A stretch of 64,000 bases of DNA from Desarmillaria ectypa (lineage: Eukaryota; Basidiomycota; Agaricomycetes; Agaricales; Physalacriaceae). This document shows positions 32,589-45,186 of this stretch, piece after piece. The position numbers were made by a program, and so were the translations under genes. Each line of letters begins with the position of its first letter. Position 1 is the stretch's first letter. Location of the stretch: positions 486,501 to 550,500 of the forward strand of contig JAUDYN010000011.1 of NCBI GenBank assembly GCA_030407005.1, read 5' to 3'. The notes beneath the pieces were generated by a model. The model was given only the letters and a program-made list of their open reading frames with translations, ran no database searches and was not told the origin of the DNA.

Positions 32589-35430
32589 TGACATAGATTA
32601 CATTCATGAATAGATTATACAGTATTTGTTGTAAGTCATGATCCTATCAGTTTCTTCGTTAAGTGCTAGCTTTAAGGCCAAACCTCATAGCGTTGTTTGG
32701 ATAGTGTGTTCTCCATTGTCGGACTAGCCGCGGACCCTCGTGATTCATGCTGGCATGGGTAATACAATTCCTATACTACTCTGCTATAGGTTGACGAGGC
32801 ACTGATCATTGATGAGATGCACGGCCGCATGCTGTCCTTGTGCTGTAAAACAAGCGCTAACTTCACATACAGACGCATATGTATAGGTCCTATTCTCTTC
32901 CAAACTACTGAACAATGGGTAGTCAGGGATCTATTTACGCAAACCAATCTAGCGCCTTACTTGCGTACTCGGACTTGTGCCCATCGCAGCCCATGTCTTA
33001 GTGAAAGCTCCGGATAGAATCGGGGCTTTTGCCTTGGAGGGGTGAATAAACATCGATAATCCCGGCTCGTAATATGTGCTAGGAACATTAGAGACCGAAT
33101 ACGCTGCCTGACATTGTGGCCATTAGTCGTCGTAAGAGCAATATATAAATTGCCCACCATTCATGCAATCGTGCGCATTAGAGAGGCGCAACATACAGTT
33201 ATGATCCTGTGTTGCTGACTGCATGAAGAGCGTGAAGAGTAGAAGCATGCATGCCCTGAGCGAAATGCAATGCGCACGGGGAACTAAGCAGAAACAGAAA
33301 TGGGAGGAAGGCCTTGTGGTTGTGTTGGTCCTGGAGACGGGACTGCATGGTCATTGCCGAGACGGGAAAACACCGAAATACGCATAGACACTAGTAGGTA
33401 TCGAACTTGGGTGACCGATTGAGAGGACGTTGCTCCGCCATGATAAAGTGTCATACAGATATTGTTGAGAATAAGCGTAGTATAGACGATGTACGAGCTA
33501 AGTACAACTCGAATATAATCTATGATATGAAGAATAGCGAACAGAGTTGTAAGTTCAATTACCTACGAAGGAACCCGGGTAGGTCTAGCAAGCGCTAGGC
33601 GTAGCTGGAAATGTCCAACAAGCGTTAGGCGTAGTTGAATAATGGTTCGTTTGACAAGCACTAGGCGTAGTCGAACTCAATCACTCAAGGTTCACACGAA
33701 GTAGTGGAGTTTAACAAGTAGATTTCGATGCCCTTTCAGGCATTTTCGTACAGGTCAAGTACTATGGCATTATTCTAGAACTTACTAGAGGAAATTTAGA
33801 GAAGAAACGTCGAGAAATTTCCTACGCTACGTCGAAATGAAAAGAAAGGTAAGGAAAGTGAAGACTAAATATAGAAACCGGTAAATATCCATAACAGATA
33901 TCTTCTGGCCTTTCCAATTGAATATTTGGGATGTTGTGTGCACGAACGAAGACCAGCTGACTCTGCGAACAGGCCAAACCTGAGCCGAACAGAAGGCGTA
34001 ACTTCGTGGAGGGTGAGCATACAGTATCGTGAAGAACTAAGGACACATGCTCCAAGTTTAGCAACACATTACAGATGTCAAATCGAAGCTTCGTTAGCTG
34101 CAGAAACAATAACCTGCTCAGCATTACTGATGAGAGATGAGCGAGGTAATTATCCCGAATAGAATGATATCGCGGCGACCATACGAAGGGGCTCATCAGC
34201 AATAAGCATTGCCTGCATAATCACTCAACACACCGCCTGACTTGCTGAGAACCCATCTCGCGTTTAAGATTCCAATCCAAGCCGGGTCCTGCTTTCTCTT
34301 CGTCGATCAATCAATCATACCGCGCTCTAAAAAATCTTTTGTTGGCGTATCGCTTCTACGTATATATAGACCCTTGTGAGATAGAAGAGCGGAGCGAAAA
34401 TTGGGAGGAAAAACCTTATTCGGCATTTGCCGGGTGCTGCACAATTCACCATTATTATTGAATTACTTATCACAGTTGTACTACCTCATGCCAGGTGGAG
34501 ATGCTTCACATTCCGTTCACCATGTTTCGAGTGTGTTTTTGTAACTTGTGATATGTTCTTGCCTTTTCCTTCGTACCAGAGCGTCTTCTTTCCGCGCCAT
34601 TTTGGAGCCTCTCTTGCCGTTTGAGGGTCTGCATCATTATTCCGTTCACAGAAGCTCTGGTTCTGTGCGAGGGGTACGCGACATTCTGTCTCATGTTTCG
34701 AATACTGAATTGGAATAGCTCACAGGGAGAAGGTGGACCTGTCACAGGAGTGCACAGGCAAATGCTGGGTGCCGCATTGCTGTTGTCTTCAACAACCACT
34801 AGCAATGTTCCATCCGAAACGCTCTAGCTTCTACATGCCAGATGATTTTGAGGTCTTGTCGTCTCGGTATCAATATTTATGTGAAATTCAAACAAGCCAT
34901 TGTTGACTTTGTGTAATGTCGCGTACCCGGCGTGCATCTGAAAGCTTGTATATCGATTGTCGTGCGGTTGAGAAAGGCGTGGTATTGGTACCATGAGCAA
35001 AAACTACAGAAACGGTGGAAGGAAAGGGACCTTCAGCACTAATATTGTGTTATGTCTCTCTTCATTTCCAGGTTCTTCGTGTTTTGCCAGTGCAGCGCGA
35101 ACAGTCATTCCTTACAAGCCAGCATACTAGGACATGTCAAGGGCTATTCGTTGTCCGATTTTATTTTCGGATGCCTCGCGTCGACGGTAGAAGGTAGACT
35201 TTCCGTGCGTCCTTTGCTGACTATAACCGGCTCATGTTTATTTCCGGTATCAGTCTCATATTAAGCGCGCAGGGTGCACGGGGTCGTCCTATAGCAGCTG
35301 CAGTCACACCCATCCCCATTCCTGTCCTCGGCCTCACCCTCCGATGGATGGTAAGTCACGGATTAGCTGTGGATGCCTCACGACTTTCTTGTGGCATCTA
35401 TGAATAGATCTTTGATTGCTTCTTCCTCTC
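32589..35430. other. Large intergenic region with repeat-like DNA
   Basis: About 2.8 kb without a supported gene. The part 33440-33830 looks LTR- or satellite-like: it holds three copies of a 16-base motif and several CTAG-containing short motifs. A TATATATAG (about 34359) and short frames at 34427-34827 could belong to a small undetected transcript. A frame at 35220-35350 (YNRLMFISGISLILSAQ) is hydrophobic but has no start or partner exons. Confidence 0.4.
33589..33670 (+). repeat. Three spaced copies of a 16-base motif
   Basis: CAAGCGCTAGGCGTAG at 33589-33604, with one-base variants at 33619-33634 (CAAGCGTTAGGCGTAG) and 33655-33670 (CAAGCACTAGGCGTAG). Spacing is 30 and 36 nt. A fourth, exact copy is at 18216-18231. 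The spacers differ and are too few for a CRISPR-like array. Confidence 0.75.
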
Positions 35431-35437
35431 TATATAT
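35431..35437 (+). promoter_or_regulatory. Possible TATA box of the DUF2235 gene
   Basis: TATATATT at 35431 lies 159 nt before the ATG at 35590 and is followed by a pyrimidine-rich stretch. The distance is long, so the leader would be about 120 nt. Confidence 0.35.
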
Positions 35438-35589
35438 TGGACCCTCTCCGGACAAAATAAGTGCCCACAGTCTGCGACGTCCAATCCCTACAGCTCGGTT
35501 GCTCCTGCTATCGATCACTAAGTCTTAGTCCACCTCGACACTGACGCCTACCAAATCACCGAACAGCGACCGTGACGATACCATTCAGC

Positions 35590-38500
35590 ATGGAATCCCA
35601 ACCCCCCTCCGATACTTTGTCTACTAATCCCAAGGCCCAAACTACTGATACAGCGCCATCCCCTCATCCACCCCCATTGACTAAGCGTAATACCAAGTGC
35701 AAATGTCAATGCGATCCACAATGCAAATGCAACTGTTCTTGTCTCGCCCACTGCATCTGTGCTCGGAAACACGACCACGACCAGGAGTGCAAGCTAGGTA
35801 CCACAGAGTGCAAGCACGTATGTGGAAAAACCTGTACGAGTTCCCGGAATCTTGTCGTCTGTCTCGATGGAACAACCAATCAATTTGGACATTGGGTATG
35901 CGGCGTTTTTCTTCTTCTTTCCATTTGCTAGATCTAACACCATGTCTCAGAACACCAATGTCGTTGAATTGCACAATCGGATATTGAAGGAAAGCGAGGA
36001 TGCGAACCAGCTCACGTTCTATAGCAGTGGTATCGGGACACGTGTTCCTTCAACCACGCATCGGCTGTCTACTTGGTACTATAACACGATTGACTCGGCA
36101 ATTGCAAGGTAATATTCTTAGGTGTCTCTTTTTTGTGTGTCATACTGATTGTGGTGAAAATGTCAGGAGTTTTATGGCGATCATAGAAAAGGCTTATCAG
36201 TGGTTGGCGGATCATTACCGAGATGGGGACAGGATATTCTTGTTTGGTATGAGATTTTCGTACGGTACAAAGTACGCAGCCATACCGATTCAAACATTTC
36301 TGGCAGGGTTCTCTCGTGGGGCATATCAGGTTCGAGCACTGGCAGGGATGATCCGAAAGGTTTGTTCTTTAACTTTAATGTTACGTTTTGGTCTCATCAG
36401 TCATGCTCAGCTTGGCCTCGTATTCTCTGGAAACATAGGTCTGATTCCCTTGTGAGTCCTGCCAGTAATGTAACTTGTTCGAAATCTCTAATACGATGTG
36501 TATCTTTCTAGCGCCTATGAATTATATGCCAATAGATATAGAGGCAAAGGCAAGAGAACACAGGCACCGCTTTTCTTTTCAGTGTTGAGCTTACGAATCA
36601 CGTATATCAGGCATCAAAGATGAAGCAGATGCAAGAGCTCTGGCCGAAAATTTTAAGCGTACATTTTCAAGAAAGGTCAAGGTCCATTTCGTCGGCGTAT
36701 GGTGTGTTACGCACTTGCCTCAATCATATCGAAATTCTCACTCTTAAAGTAGGGATACTGTTGCATCTGTAGGGCTAATACAGAAAAGTCCCTTGCCACT
36801 GACCACTACCGCCTATCACATTTGCACTTTCCGCCATGGACTTGCTCTCGATGAACGCCGTGTCAAGTTTCTTCCCACGTACTTGGCTGGCGGATGGACA
36901 CCAAATCTTCAATTGGACGAATATTACAATCCCGACGACAAACTAACGGACGTTAAAGAGGTATGGTTCGTAGGCAGTCATTCAGATGTGTAGGTCCGAA
37001 ATGCACCCTTTATTGGCCCTAGTAACCCTTTGTTTCACAGCGGTGGAAGCAATGACCCGCGTACTCTAAGCCTTGGCCTTGTTCCTCTTCTTTGGATGGA
37101 GAATCAAGCAATCGACGCCGGTCTCCGTTTCAGACCGCGGTCCTTTTTTGGTGACTGGACGTGGGAGAATCTCCATAAAAGCAAACCAACGACATCGCTG
37201 CGGAGTTTCTGGCGATTACTCGAGGTCCTACCCATCACACGGTACCAATACACAGATCGGAATGCTACTACTCGGTGCTACCTTCCGCCGTTGCAGGGTT
37301 GTAGTGATGCTAACTCGGTTACAGAATGCCACATTTTGGCAGGGGTCGCTCAATTGTCCCTCGTCAACGTATCCATGTGTCTGTGGCTTTCAGCCGTAAA
37401 AACTACAAATCTAAAGCCAGGTTTTCCGGTGACAAGACAATGGATCTAGAATCTATCATAAATATAGGTATAAACTCTGACTCGGATGAGGCTGGTGACT
37501 TGTCCTGGGCTGATGGGTGGAAACACGTCTTTGAAATGGATTTATTTGATGATGCCTTTGTGCAGGAGATGATCAAACAGCTTCATTCCCCCGCGTTGAC
37601 CGAATACAGGAGATCTGGGAATAATAATACAGGGCTGGATACTATAGCTGTTAATGAGTGGGTACGCCTGCTACGGCGTCTATCTATTATGGCGTTGTCC
37701 TGTGAGTCTTGTGCATCGTGCGTTGATTTTTTGTCTCTCATCAGCATTCAGATCGAAGTGCAAAGAAGATACTGAGCAAAGTTGGCTATATTGTGAAGAT
37801 GCTCAAAGGCCAGAATCCCCGCATCCAAGCTGCAAGTGCCTCTTGCCTCTTCCAACTCGCAAACCACGGTATGCTTTGACCCATATTATTTCATCTCTGA
37901 GACTGAAAATACATATCAGGGTTTAGTCAACAGATTATATCAGAAGAAGACGCCTTGCCAGAGCTCGAAAGAATGCTCAAAACTCGTGACGACTCAGACC
38001 TGAAAATTGCCAGTCTTCAGTGCCTCTTACAATTGGGCTCCAAGCCCCGCGATGAAGATACGCAACAGGGCACCGACTATTCAAGAAGGGTTGCAGAGAT
38101 ACTGATGAATGAGCACACCTGGCCGGAGTTTCTCTATGATCACCTAGTCGACTCACATTCTAACGACCCAATTCAGAGGGCCGGGCTGGCGGGCTTGTCT
38201 TGTCTAATGCGCCTGGCTAAATCAGGTTTGCGATTTTTTTTTCACTTTTGGCGCCTACGTGAATTGATGATTCATAACAGATACAATGAAGCAACAGTTC
38301 ATAGCATGGATTGATATGCCGAAAAGCGCCAGTAAGTCCCTACCTTCTGATGAATTATCTACTATAACTGTTGGTGTGGACGAAGGGTGGTCGAATTTGG
38401 TTTCAACACTCTTAGGGTACCTGCAGCACCCTCGGACCGGATTTCACGCTGCTTTGACTCTCAGAAATATGTCTACAGAAGTGATTAAATGGCAGTCGAC

Positions 38501-40234
38501 TCAGGATAGCAGTAAGTGTTATTGGCTACAAGTGCTGTCGTGTCTAGTAACGCCTCTTTCAGCTACCCAGAAGATCCAGAGGAGCACCCTATTTAATAGC
38601 CTCATGTTGGGCATCCGAAACGGAAATCCTACCGCAAAAGGAACGTATATGCGATGTCTCAGCAAGTATTTTGAAAAAGGTAGGATTCCTTCTTATAAGA
38701 AAAGCTATACTTCGCTGACCGTTGATTACAAGACAAAGACTTTCGCAAGATAGCTCTGCAGGCAACCAATTTCATAACAACATTGGTTACTGAGCTCTTC
38801 GGCACCGAAACTCATTGCTCAATATCTCAGAAAAAGCATGTAAAGCGAGCATTCCTGATGATAATGCGTTACAGACTGGTTGGAGGTGCGTATGTGTCGC
38901 ACTCCAAATTGTTAAGGTTGCCGGTGATAGACGTTCGCAACTTAGGTGGAACTGAGAACATCAGGGAGGTAATTCGAAAGATCATCGAGGCAATATGCAT
39001 TGAGTTTTGGCTCGACGAGCGTGATGGTTCCGAGCTTCTTCTCGGAATTTTCGAGTTTTACAAAGGTCGGTTCTCCCATGCTCACTGAATATTCAGTTCC
39101 ATGCATATACTTGCCAGATTCTTCATCACCACGCAGGCCGGATAAGACACAAGTGTCGAAGATGATCATTACCGAGATGGTCCATTTAACTCTGTCGACG
39201 AGACAACGCTTTAACGGTATGCAGAGCGACTTGGACCACACTTTGTATCGGGTTCAAGCTTTTCTTAATAAAATTTATGATGCTGGTGAGTTATGTAGGA
39301 TTCTATAAGCTCAGGAACTCCGGATGACGTATCCTTACCTAGGAGTCTTCAAGGAGCCGAGTCCTGATGTCATCGGTACAATTATCACAGCTATGAAGAA
39401 CAGAACATCTCGAGTAAAGGCGGTCGAGTTTCTCGAGTCGCTTGCCAAGAAAGGTGAGGTGCTTGCTTGTATCGTTATGGTTCTAGCTGGTTGATTTTGT
39501 GTTATAAATGGCGGCTGTAATACAGAAAAGGGCTTGCATTTTATGCCTTTGTTAACCGACATCACAGAACTCGGCAGAAAAATGATGAAGAATGACAAGG
39601 GCACAGTACTTGTTATATTTCACAGGGTCGGTGCTAGGAACAACGGCGAGGGCGCACGACCGCTGGCAAATGTGCGAGACGCTTTAAGGGTGCTTGTGCA
39701 CCACGGTAAGTGCGGTAGACCCTCCTTCTGACGCCGCTCGCTCATTATCGATCAGACTGTCTCAGGAAGTACATCCTGGAACCGAAAAACTTTGAGATAA
39801 TAAAGAAGGCCATCGATTTTCAAGATATCATACATACTCGCCGAGGTGACCGAGTCCAGGCCGAGATAGCGAGGGTCAAGTGCTTGCAGAAGCTCATCGT
39901 TTATCGTAGGTGATATATTATCAACTTTCATTTCACTTTTTCATTCTAGGATACTGCCAGCTGAAGCCTGCAAAATGATGAATTCCGATCTGATACGACC
40001 GCTGTTGGATGTATATCAGGCCTTCAACGAGGAGTTGGGATCCAGCCAGTGGCTGAATATGTGGCCAGAATATGGTAAGCTGCTGGAGGCGACGTTGAAG
40101 AAATTTAAGGAAAACGGTTTGTCCGTTGCTCTTTGCCCTTCAGCTTCGGCTAATGATTGTATACAGTTGATAAAAAGCACCTTCTTAGTCTCGATAACGA
40201 CCTTCAAGAAAGGCTGGAGCGGTTTTTCCAGTAG
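35590..40234 (+). CDS. Cys-rich / DUF2235 alpha/beta hydrolase / helical-repeat protein
   Basis: Twenty-one exons join in one frame (35590-35895, 35951-36108, 36167-36246, 36307-36359, 36411-36451, 36512-36549, 36611-36701, 36753-36989, 37041-37274, 37325-37701, 37752-37868, 37920-38225, 38281-38511, 38563-38679, 38733-39065, 39118-39285, 39343-39453, 39526-39705, 39756-39909, 39950-40116, 40167-40234), giving 1188 aa. Residues 37-82 hold 13 Cys in CxC-type spacing (KCKCQCDPQCKCNCSCLAHC), probably metal-binding. The DUF2235 domain follows: LVVCLDGTTNQFG, NTNVVEL, nucleophile elbow FGFSRGAYQVRALAG, GVWDTVASVGL with a likely catalytic Asp, and FRHGLALDERR. DUF2235 proteins are serine hydrolases related to bacterial Tle1-type phospholipases. 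Residues from about 540 to the end are alpha-helical ARM/HEAT-like repeats (IQAASASCLFQLANHG, IASLQCLLQLGSK, AGLAGLSCLMRLAKS). One intron (36550-36610) needs a GC donor. It could be split into two genes, but phases are continuous throughout. Confidence 0.82.
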
Positions 40235-42892
40235 CCATAGCATCAGCCAAAGGACGAGTCTTTGCAGTCTGGTAGTGATTAGCATAAGAAGACTAGCCGC
40301 GTCGGGACAAGCGACAAATCATGTGGTGGTTGGTAGGGGCAGCAGCTATGAGCTGCACGATTTCTCAGAAAGCACTAGGAGGTTAATTGGCGGTAGCAGT
40401 AACAACTGAAGCGGTCGAAGAGTTCACATGGAGCAGTGAGTGACCGGATATGGCCATCACGACGTACTCCTCCTAGTTTGATATCTAACATTGGGACACT
40501 CGTTGACTGAGATACTTAGTTGAATATATGCACTGCTCCCTACTCTGATTACTACGCTGATTTGCGGCACAGCGAAATCTTGGAAGCCGAAATATTTGCT
40601 GCCTCTGCCTGCTCCCGGAGTGGAAAGGACGTGCCTGTAGACATTGTCAGCGTCTTACAGATGGCATACGGGCCGAACATACCGTTTGCACGCGCGGAGG
40701 GACGAGCGACGTTACCCTTGGCAGATGATCGGAAAACAGTGGAAGACGATAATGGTGAGGAACATACCATTGGTTACTTACGATACCACCAAGCTCACCA
40801 ACACCCCGCTTACTGCTCCCCCACCTTCCCGTCGCCTGCATAAATAATACTTCCCGAACCACTGGACGCCCACTCCAAAGAAATTTGAGGATGGCCCCTT
40901 TAACTGTGTCATGCGTTCTCTAAGCATCGCTTATTGGACGAGAGTTCGTGCTAGTCGTTGTCATGTAGAAGGTGATAGTTCCCGGGCCAGTACTAGTGGG
41001 GTAGATTCGTGCTTGACAAGGTCATACTAGACAAAGTTGGTCTGGAGTGGTATCTGTCAGCATGCTATCGCCATGAGTGCAATAAGAGACTACCTGTAGG
41101 GTACACGTTCAGACACACATCAAATGCAAAAATATCGAAAGATGGACCTGCAAAACGAGCATGTGATGGTGCACTGCTTCATTTTCCCCGCTCGTCGTTG
41201 TTACTTGCATGCAGCCCAGGATCTGGTATCAGAAGAGAAATGAGGCTATCAGAGACGTAGCAGATAGATCAGGAGGGAGAGTTCCAGTCCTTACCGGAAT
41301 ATCACTACAGTCATCTCATCCTACCTACAGATAACGTCAGTCGGATCTGTCGACGCCATTCTATGTTCCATCCGCCTGAGCAAGCACCGATGAGATCCGA
41401 CTTGAACGCCACCCCAGATCCTATACCTCGCCCTTTATTGAGATCATTTACTACAATATCAGGACGCCATATAGTCATACTCTTTGAAATGTGTCTGCAA
41501 AGAGTCAATCCCGGTAGCATCTTCGAAGCCAGAAAGCGCATGCGGTTAGTGTCGAGCTGTTATGTGGGCCATGATTCTGGAAAGACTGAACGAGTGGACG
41601 TGAGAATAAGATATGGCGCACTTACGCTGCGTCCCATCGTCACTTGACGAGATCTTCGTGAGCAGCTGGACGTCGTCAGGCACTTGGGTTGCTTGGCACG
41701 CAAAGCTCCGGCTTTCGACGCAAATGAATGGCTGAGCTGCTACGAAAGTATCGAGATGGATTGAAAGAGCTTGACGCGCATTATAGGCATGAGTTGCGTT
41801 GTTCGCTTGGCCTGCAAATGATATACTTCTATGCATCGTTGTGAAGACAGGTTTGCTGGAGGGAAAAGTGCTCTAGACAGAACGATGCCAGGAGACTTGT
41901 GATGAATCTTTGACACCGCATTGGATGATTACGATGGGACCTTGTCGGGGCCTGTACCGCTAATATACTTAGTCCAGGGACGGGATTTTTGCGAAATAAA
42001 ATGAGACGCACTATGTGGATTCTATATCCGGTTGGAAGCAGGCAAGTCTGTACTAGCATCTTGACGATAGAGGGGCGGAAGAACACTATGCATTGGAGAT
42101 CGATGATTTGACAATCTCTCAGGCAGTAGAGACTGGTTGAGATTCTCCCTCCCTAGCTGAGATGGAAGGGGCTAGATCTCAAATTAGTCCTTTGCTATGA
42201 ATGTTGCGCGGTAGTACCTGACAGGTATCGGCCCAATATATCTTGGCAGGCGACTCAGGCTTGGATACTGGAGGAGATTGAACCTATCAGCGATTCTGCT
42301 GGAGAAAGATTGTCAGGGCCGGCAAGCAATAGTTACCAGTGCTGTAAATATAACGTACACATTATGTACTTAACGGACACATGTAGAGATCTGCATTGAC
42401 AAGGAATGGACGAAACCATTCTGTATTTTTCTCGTCGCGACGTAGGACCATGTCCATCAGACGCGGATACATCCCTGGATTCGGCTAGCTGGGTGATGAT
42501 ATCAAAACGATAAGTCGCACCACCTAACCTTTTTCTTCTCGGTGGTTCGGTGCCGCCTATTCTCGCAGGCTTCTTGATCCGGGACTCGTTGCTGTACAGC
42601 CCAAAAGTTCATTAACGTACGATTTCTGAGAAGGAAATTTACTGAGAGCCGAAAATTGAAAGTGAAATCTCCGCCGTCGTGGTTGCCACAGGAGAAACGC
42701 CGACCGTCAATGCAGGGAAGCGACCAAAACGGGCTAGACTCCGAAAGGGTAAAAATGAAGTGTCGCGCCAGATTTGGGCAGGCACGCTTGATTTTCTTCT
42801 GCTTCGTCCTTCCTTTCCTTCTTACTTCCATGACCGTACTGTGATTCCCTTTATTTCTCCTTTATCTCTCGTGTATACCCTCTGTTCCAGCG
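40235..42892. other. Region with unresolved coding fragments
   Basis: A plus-strand stretch 40520-40757 reads like a real exon (DLRHSEILEAEIFAAS, DIVSVLQMAYGPNIPFARAE) flanked by TTAG and GTGAGG, but no partner exons or family are recognised. On the minus strand, 41546-41836 ends at a GTAAGT donor and may be an exon of an unknown gene whose other parts (41311-41541, 41829-42086) cannot be joined in frame. These may be decayed genes. The last 400 bp are the promoter side of the next gene. Confidence 0.35.
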
Positions 42893-44141
42893 ATGACTGC
42901 CATAGCACCCTGCCCTACCAAACTCTTGGCTGCCCCCATACCTGAGCGCGTCGTGCGATTCGACAATGAATGCATTCTCATCCCAGAATGCCGCTCCAAG
43001 GGACCTATTGTGTCAATGGTGACCAGGTCGTACGCTATACCTCTGTGGAAGCGAAAATCACCAAGCCCTAGCCCCCTAGACGAGAAGGAGAGGGATACAG
43101 AGATGATTGAAGACAGCGAGCCATCGTCTCCAGCTGCAGAGGGGAAGGAGCACGTCGTTCTCAAGGTCTCTGTCCCTAGGTATGCTGCAAGGCCTTTTTT
43201 ATTACTCAATTGTTTACTCAATATTATTTGAATTTAGCTTCAAGACACGTCCAAGCCGCGGACGATCACACACAGCGGAACCTCTTACCCCATGTCTCGT
43301 GCACCGTTCGACGATCCAGCCTTCACCTCCCTCCTCCCATGTACCCCAGTCGCAAACCCTCGTGCGATCGCCTTCCCTACCCATCCCACCAGCGAAACGG
43401 ATCACCACCGTACCCTTGCGAGCCTGCTGTCCTAACTGCTATCCCATAACCGAGAAATCACTCAGAGAGGGTGACAACTGGGAGACAAAATTCTCTACCG
43501 GTGCACGGAGACGGCGAAGCACAAGTCTTGACGGTATCACAGCCCCATTCAACCTTGCCGATGTCGAAGAAGCTTTGTTCCGCGTTAACGTAACCGTCGA
43601 CGAGGTGGATACGCTGAAGCAGAGGCGATCGCAGGAAATTGCTCCAGAGCCTGTTCCTACTCCCCATGTCGAGGTGGAAGACGAGGACCAGTTGTTTCCT
43701 CTCCCTCTACCGCGTCGCTCACCTGGTGGTTCTCCCAACCAGAGTCCGAGGGCTTCGCCGATGTGTTTGGACTTGACAGCGAAGAATGTTTCTGAAGAGA
43801 GTATCATTGGGAAGAGTATCTCGAGAAGAAATCTATGCGAGAAGGGCTCGTCGATGCCCGAGACCGTATATCCATCGAGAGAGAGCTCACGTTCAAGCAC
43901 CAGTCTTAGTCTGGGCTCACAGGCCCTCCTACATACTCGTGAGAGGCCGTCGCCGTCGTCTTCACCGTCTTCTTCGCCTACCTCTTCCAAGCATCGACGG
44001 CTAATGTCAGATACCGCGATGTTCAGCTCCCCCCCTCGATCACCACGCCGCTTGACGCCACCACCTTCGTGTTCCCCTTCGAGACCAACCTCTAAGCGCA
44101 GTTGGTCTGCGGTGTTTAAGGGTGTCGTGGCAGCATCTTGA
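42893..44141 (+). CDS. Ser/Pro-rich, largely disordered protein
   Basis: Exons 42893-43179 and 43238-44141 (58-nt intron) give 396 aa. The N-terminal part has a compact conserved-looking segment (PERVVRFDNECILIPE, VSMVTRSYAIPLWKRK, KVSVPSFKTRPSRGR). Residues around 150-190 contain LRACCPNCYPITEKSL, a CCPNC motif that could bind metal, followed by WETKFSTGARRRRSTS. The C-terminal half is low-complexity Ser/Pro with many SP and RRS sites (likely phosphorylation targets) and ends KRSWSAVFKGVVAAS. No enzyme domain is visible. Similar Ser-rich proteins with this N-terminal block occur in Agaricomycetes; the function is unknown. Long antisense frames here are compositional shadows. Confidence 0.7.
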
Positions 44142-45186
44142 CCTCTCCCCTTATTTTTACGATACCCATTTCTATTGTACCTAGCTGTCACGTAATTCTT
44201 GCTGTCCGTTCGCTGTCTATCCATTTCTTTTGTTCCGCAGTACATACATACAGTAACCTAGTGTAGCATCGAACATTTATGTCCACAACACCGCAGCAAT
44301 ATTATGGAATACAAGACTAGTATGGCCCGGTCATGATAATAACCTGTATCTGTATATGCTAGCAGTGAATTCATAACGTCGTGTGCAGCGTCTCATCCAC
44401 AAATCCAAGTGTTGGAGGAAATGTTAACCTCGACGCTCATGAAATTGAAATTGAAACTTGTTGCAATGGCAGTTGATAGTCAGAGCAAAGCAGCGTCAAG
44501 GAAAATACCGAATGAAACTGCCTCTCACAATCGTGACCAACCTTCCCCCTATCTGATACTGTTTTCGTCGAGTTTACTGCCCTCTCGCTACCATATGTGC
44601 AGGAAATAGCACGATGTGACTCTCCAAAATAGGGCTGAAGGAGTGGTGGAATATTTGAGATAGGGTCCTCATTCCACAGGTACTGTCTTTCGTTTATTAG
44701 TCTCTGTTGCAGGCTTGATATTTATCTCATTAATTGCAGTATAATTTCACTGAAGGAAGAAAGGATGTTATCGTCAATAACAGGCGCCATCGAGGAGCCG
44801 TTACATGGATATTCTTTCTACCATGTCGCTCGAAAGAAGTAAAACCTACGGCAGTCAGTCAATACGCCGCAATGTCATACATAGTCCTGCAGAGACGAGC
44901 TCGTTTTTTCCCTCGAGATAACAGAAGACAGGTGCGCCTTAAATTTGAATCCTCATCGCGTGTGTCAAGCTAATACGATTTTTGTTTAAATAGCTCCTTA
45001 TTATGCGTTGGTTCAATCAGCAGATACTGCACGTAGTTACCTTCAACCACAGCTTAATATCTGCTTTGCCTTTCCTGTCTGAAGGTGTACGCATAGAGAA
45101 GTCACGCCCTTCTCCTGGCGTTGATTCACAGACTCTGGCTTCGTGCGCTTCGAGTGGACGACCCGGAACGTATTGCTGACGTTAAT
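44142..45186. other. Intergenic, no supported gene
   Basis: Only short frames without ATG, splice or family support. It is the 3' flank of the Ser-rich gene, then spacer. Confidence 0.4.

Noticed and set aside
33589..33670. CRISPR-like array
   Set aside because: Only three imperfect 16-base units with unequal spacing, in a eukaryotic genome, without any associated genes. Treated as a dispersed repeat.
35220..35350. Hydrophobic fragment upstream of the DUF2235 gene as a separate membrane protein
   Set aside because: No start codon, no partner exons with matching phase and no family resemblance.
43439..44245. 268-codon frame antisense to the Ser/Pro-rich gene
   Set aside because: Antisense shadow produced by the codon bias of the Ser/Pro repeats; no splice or family support.
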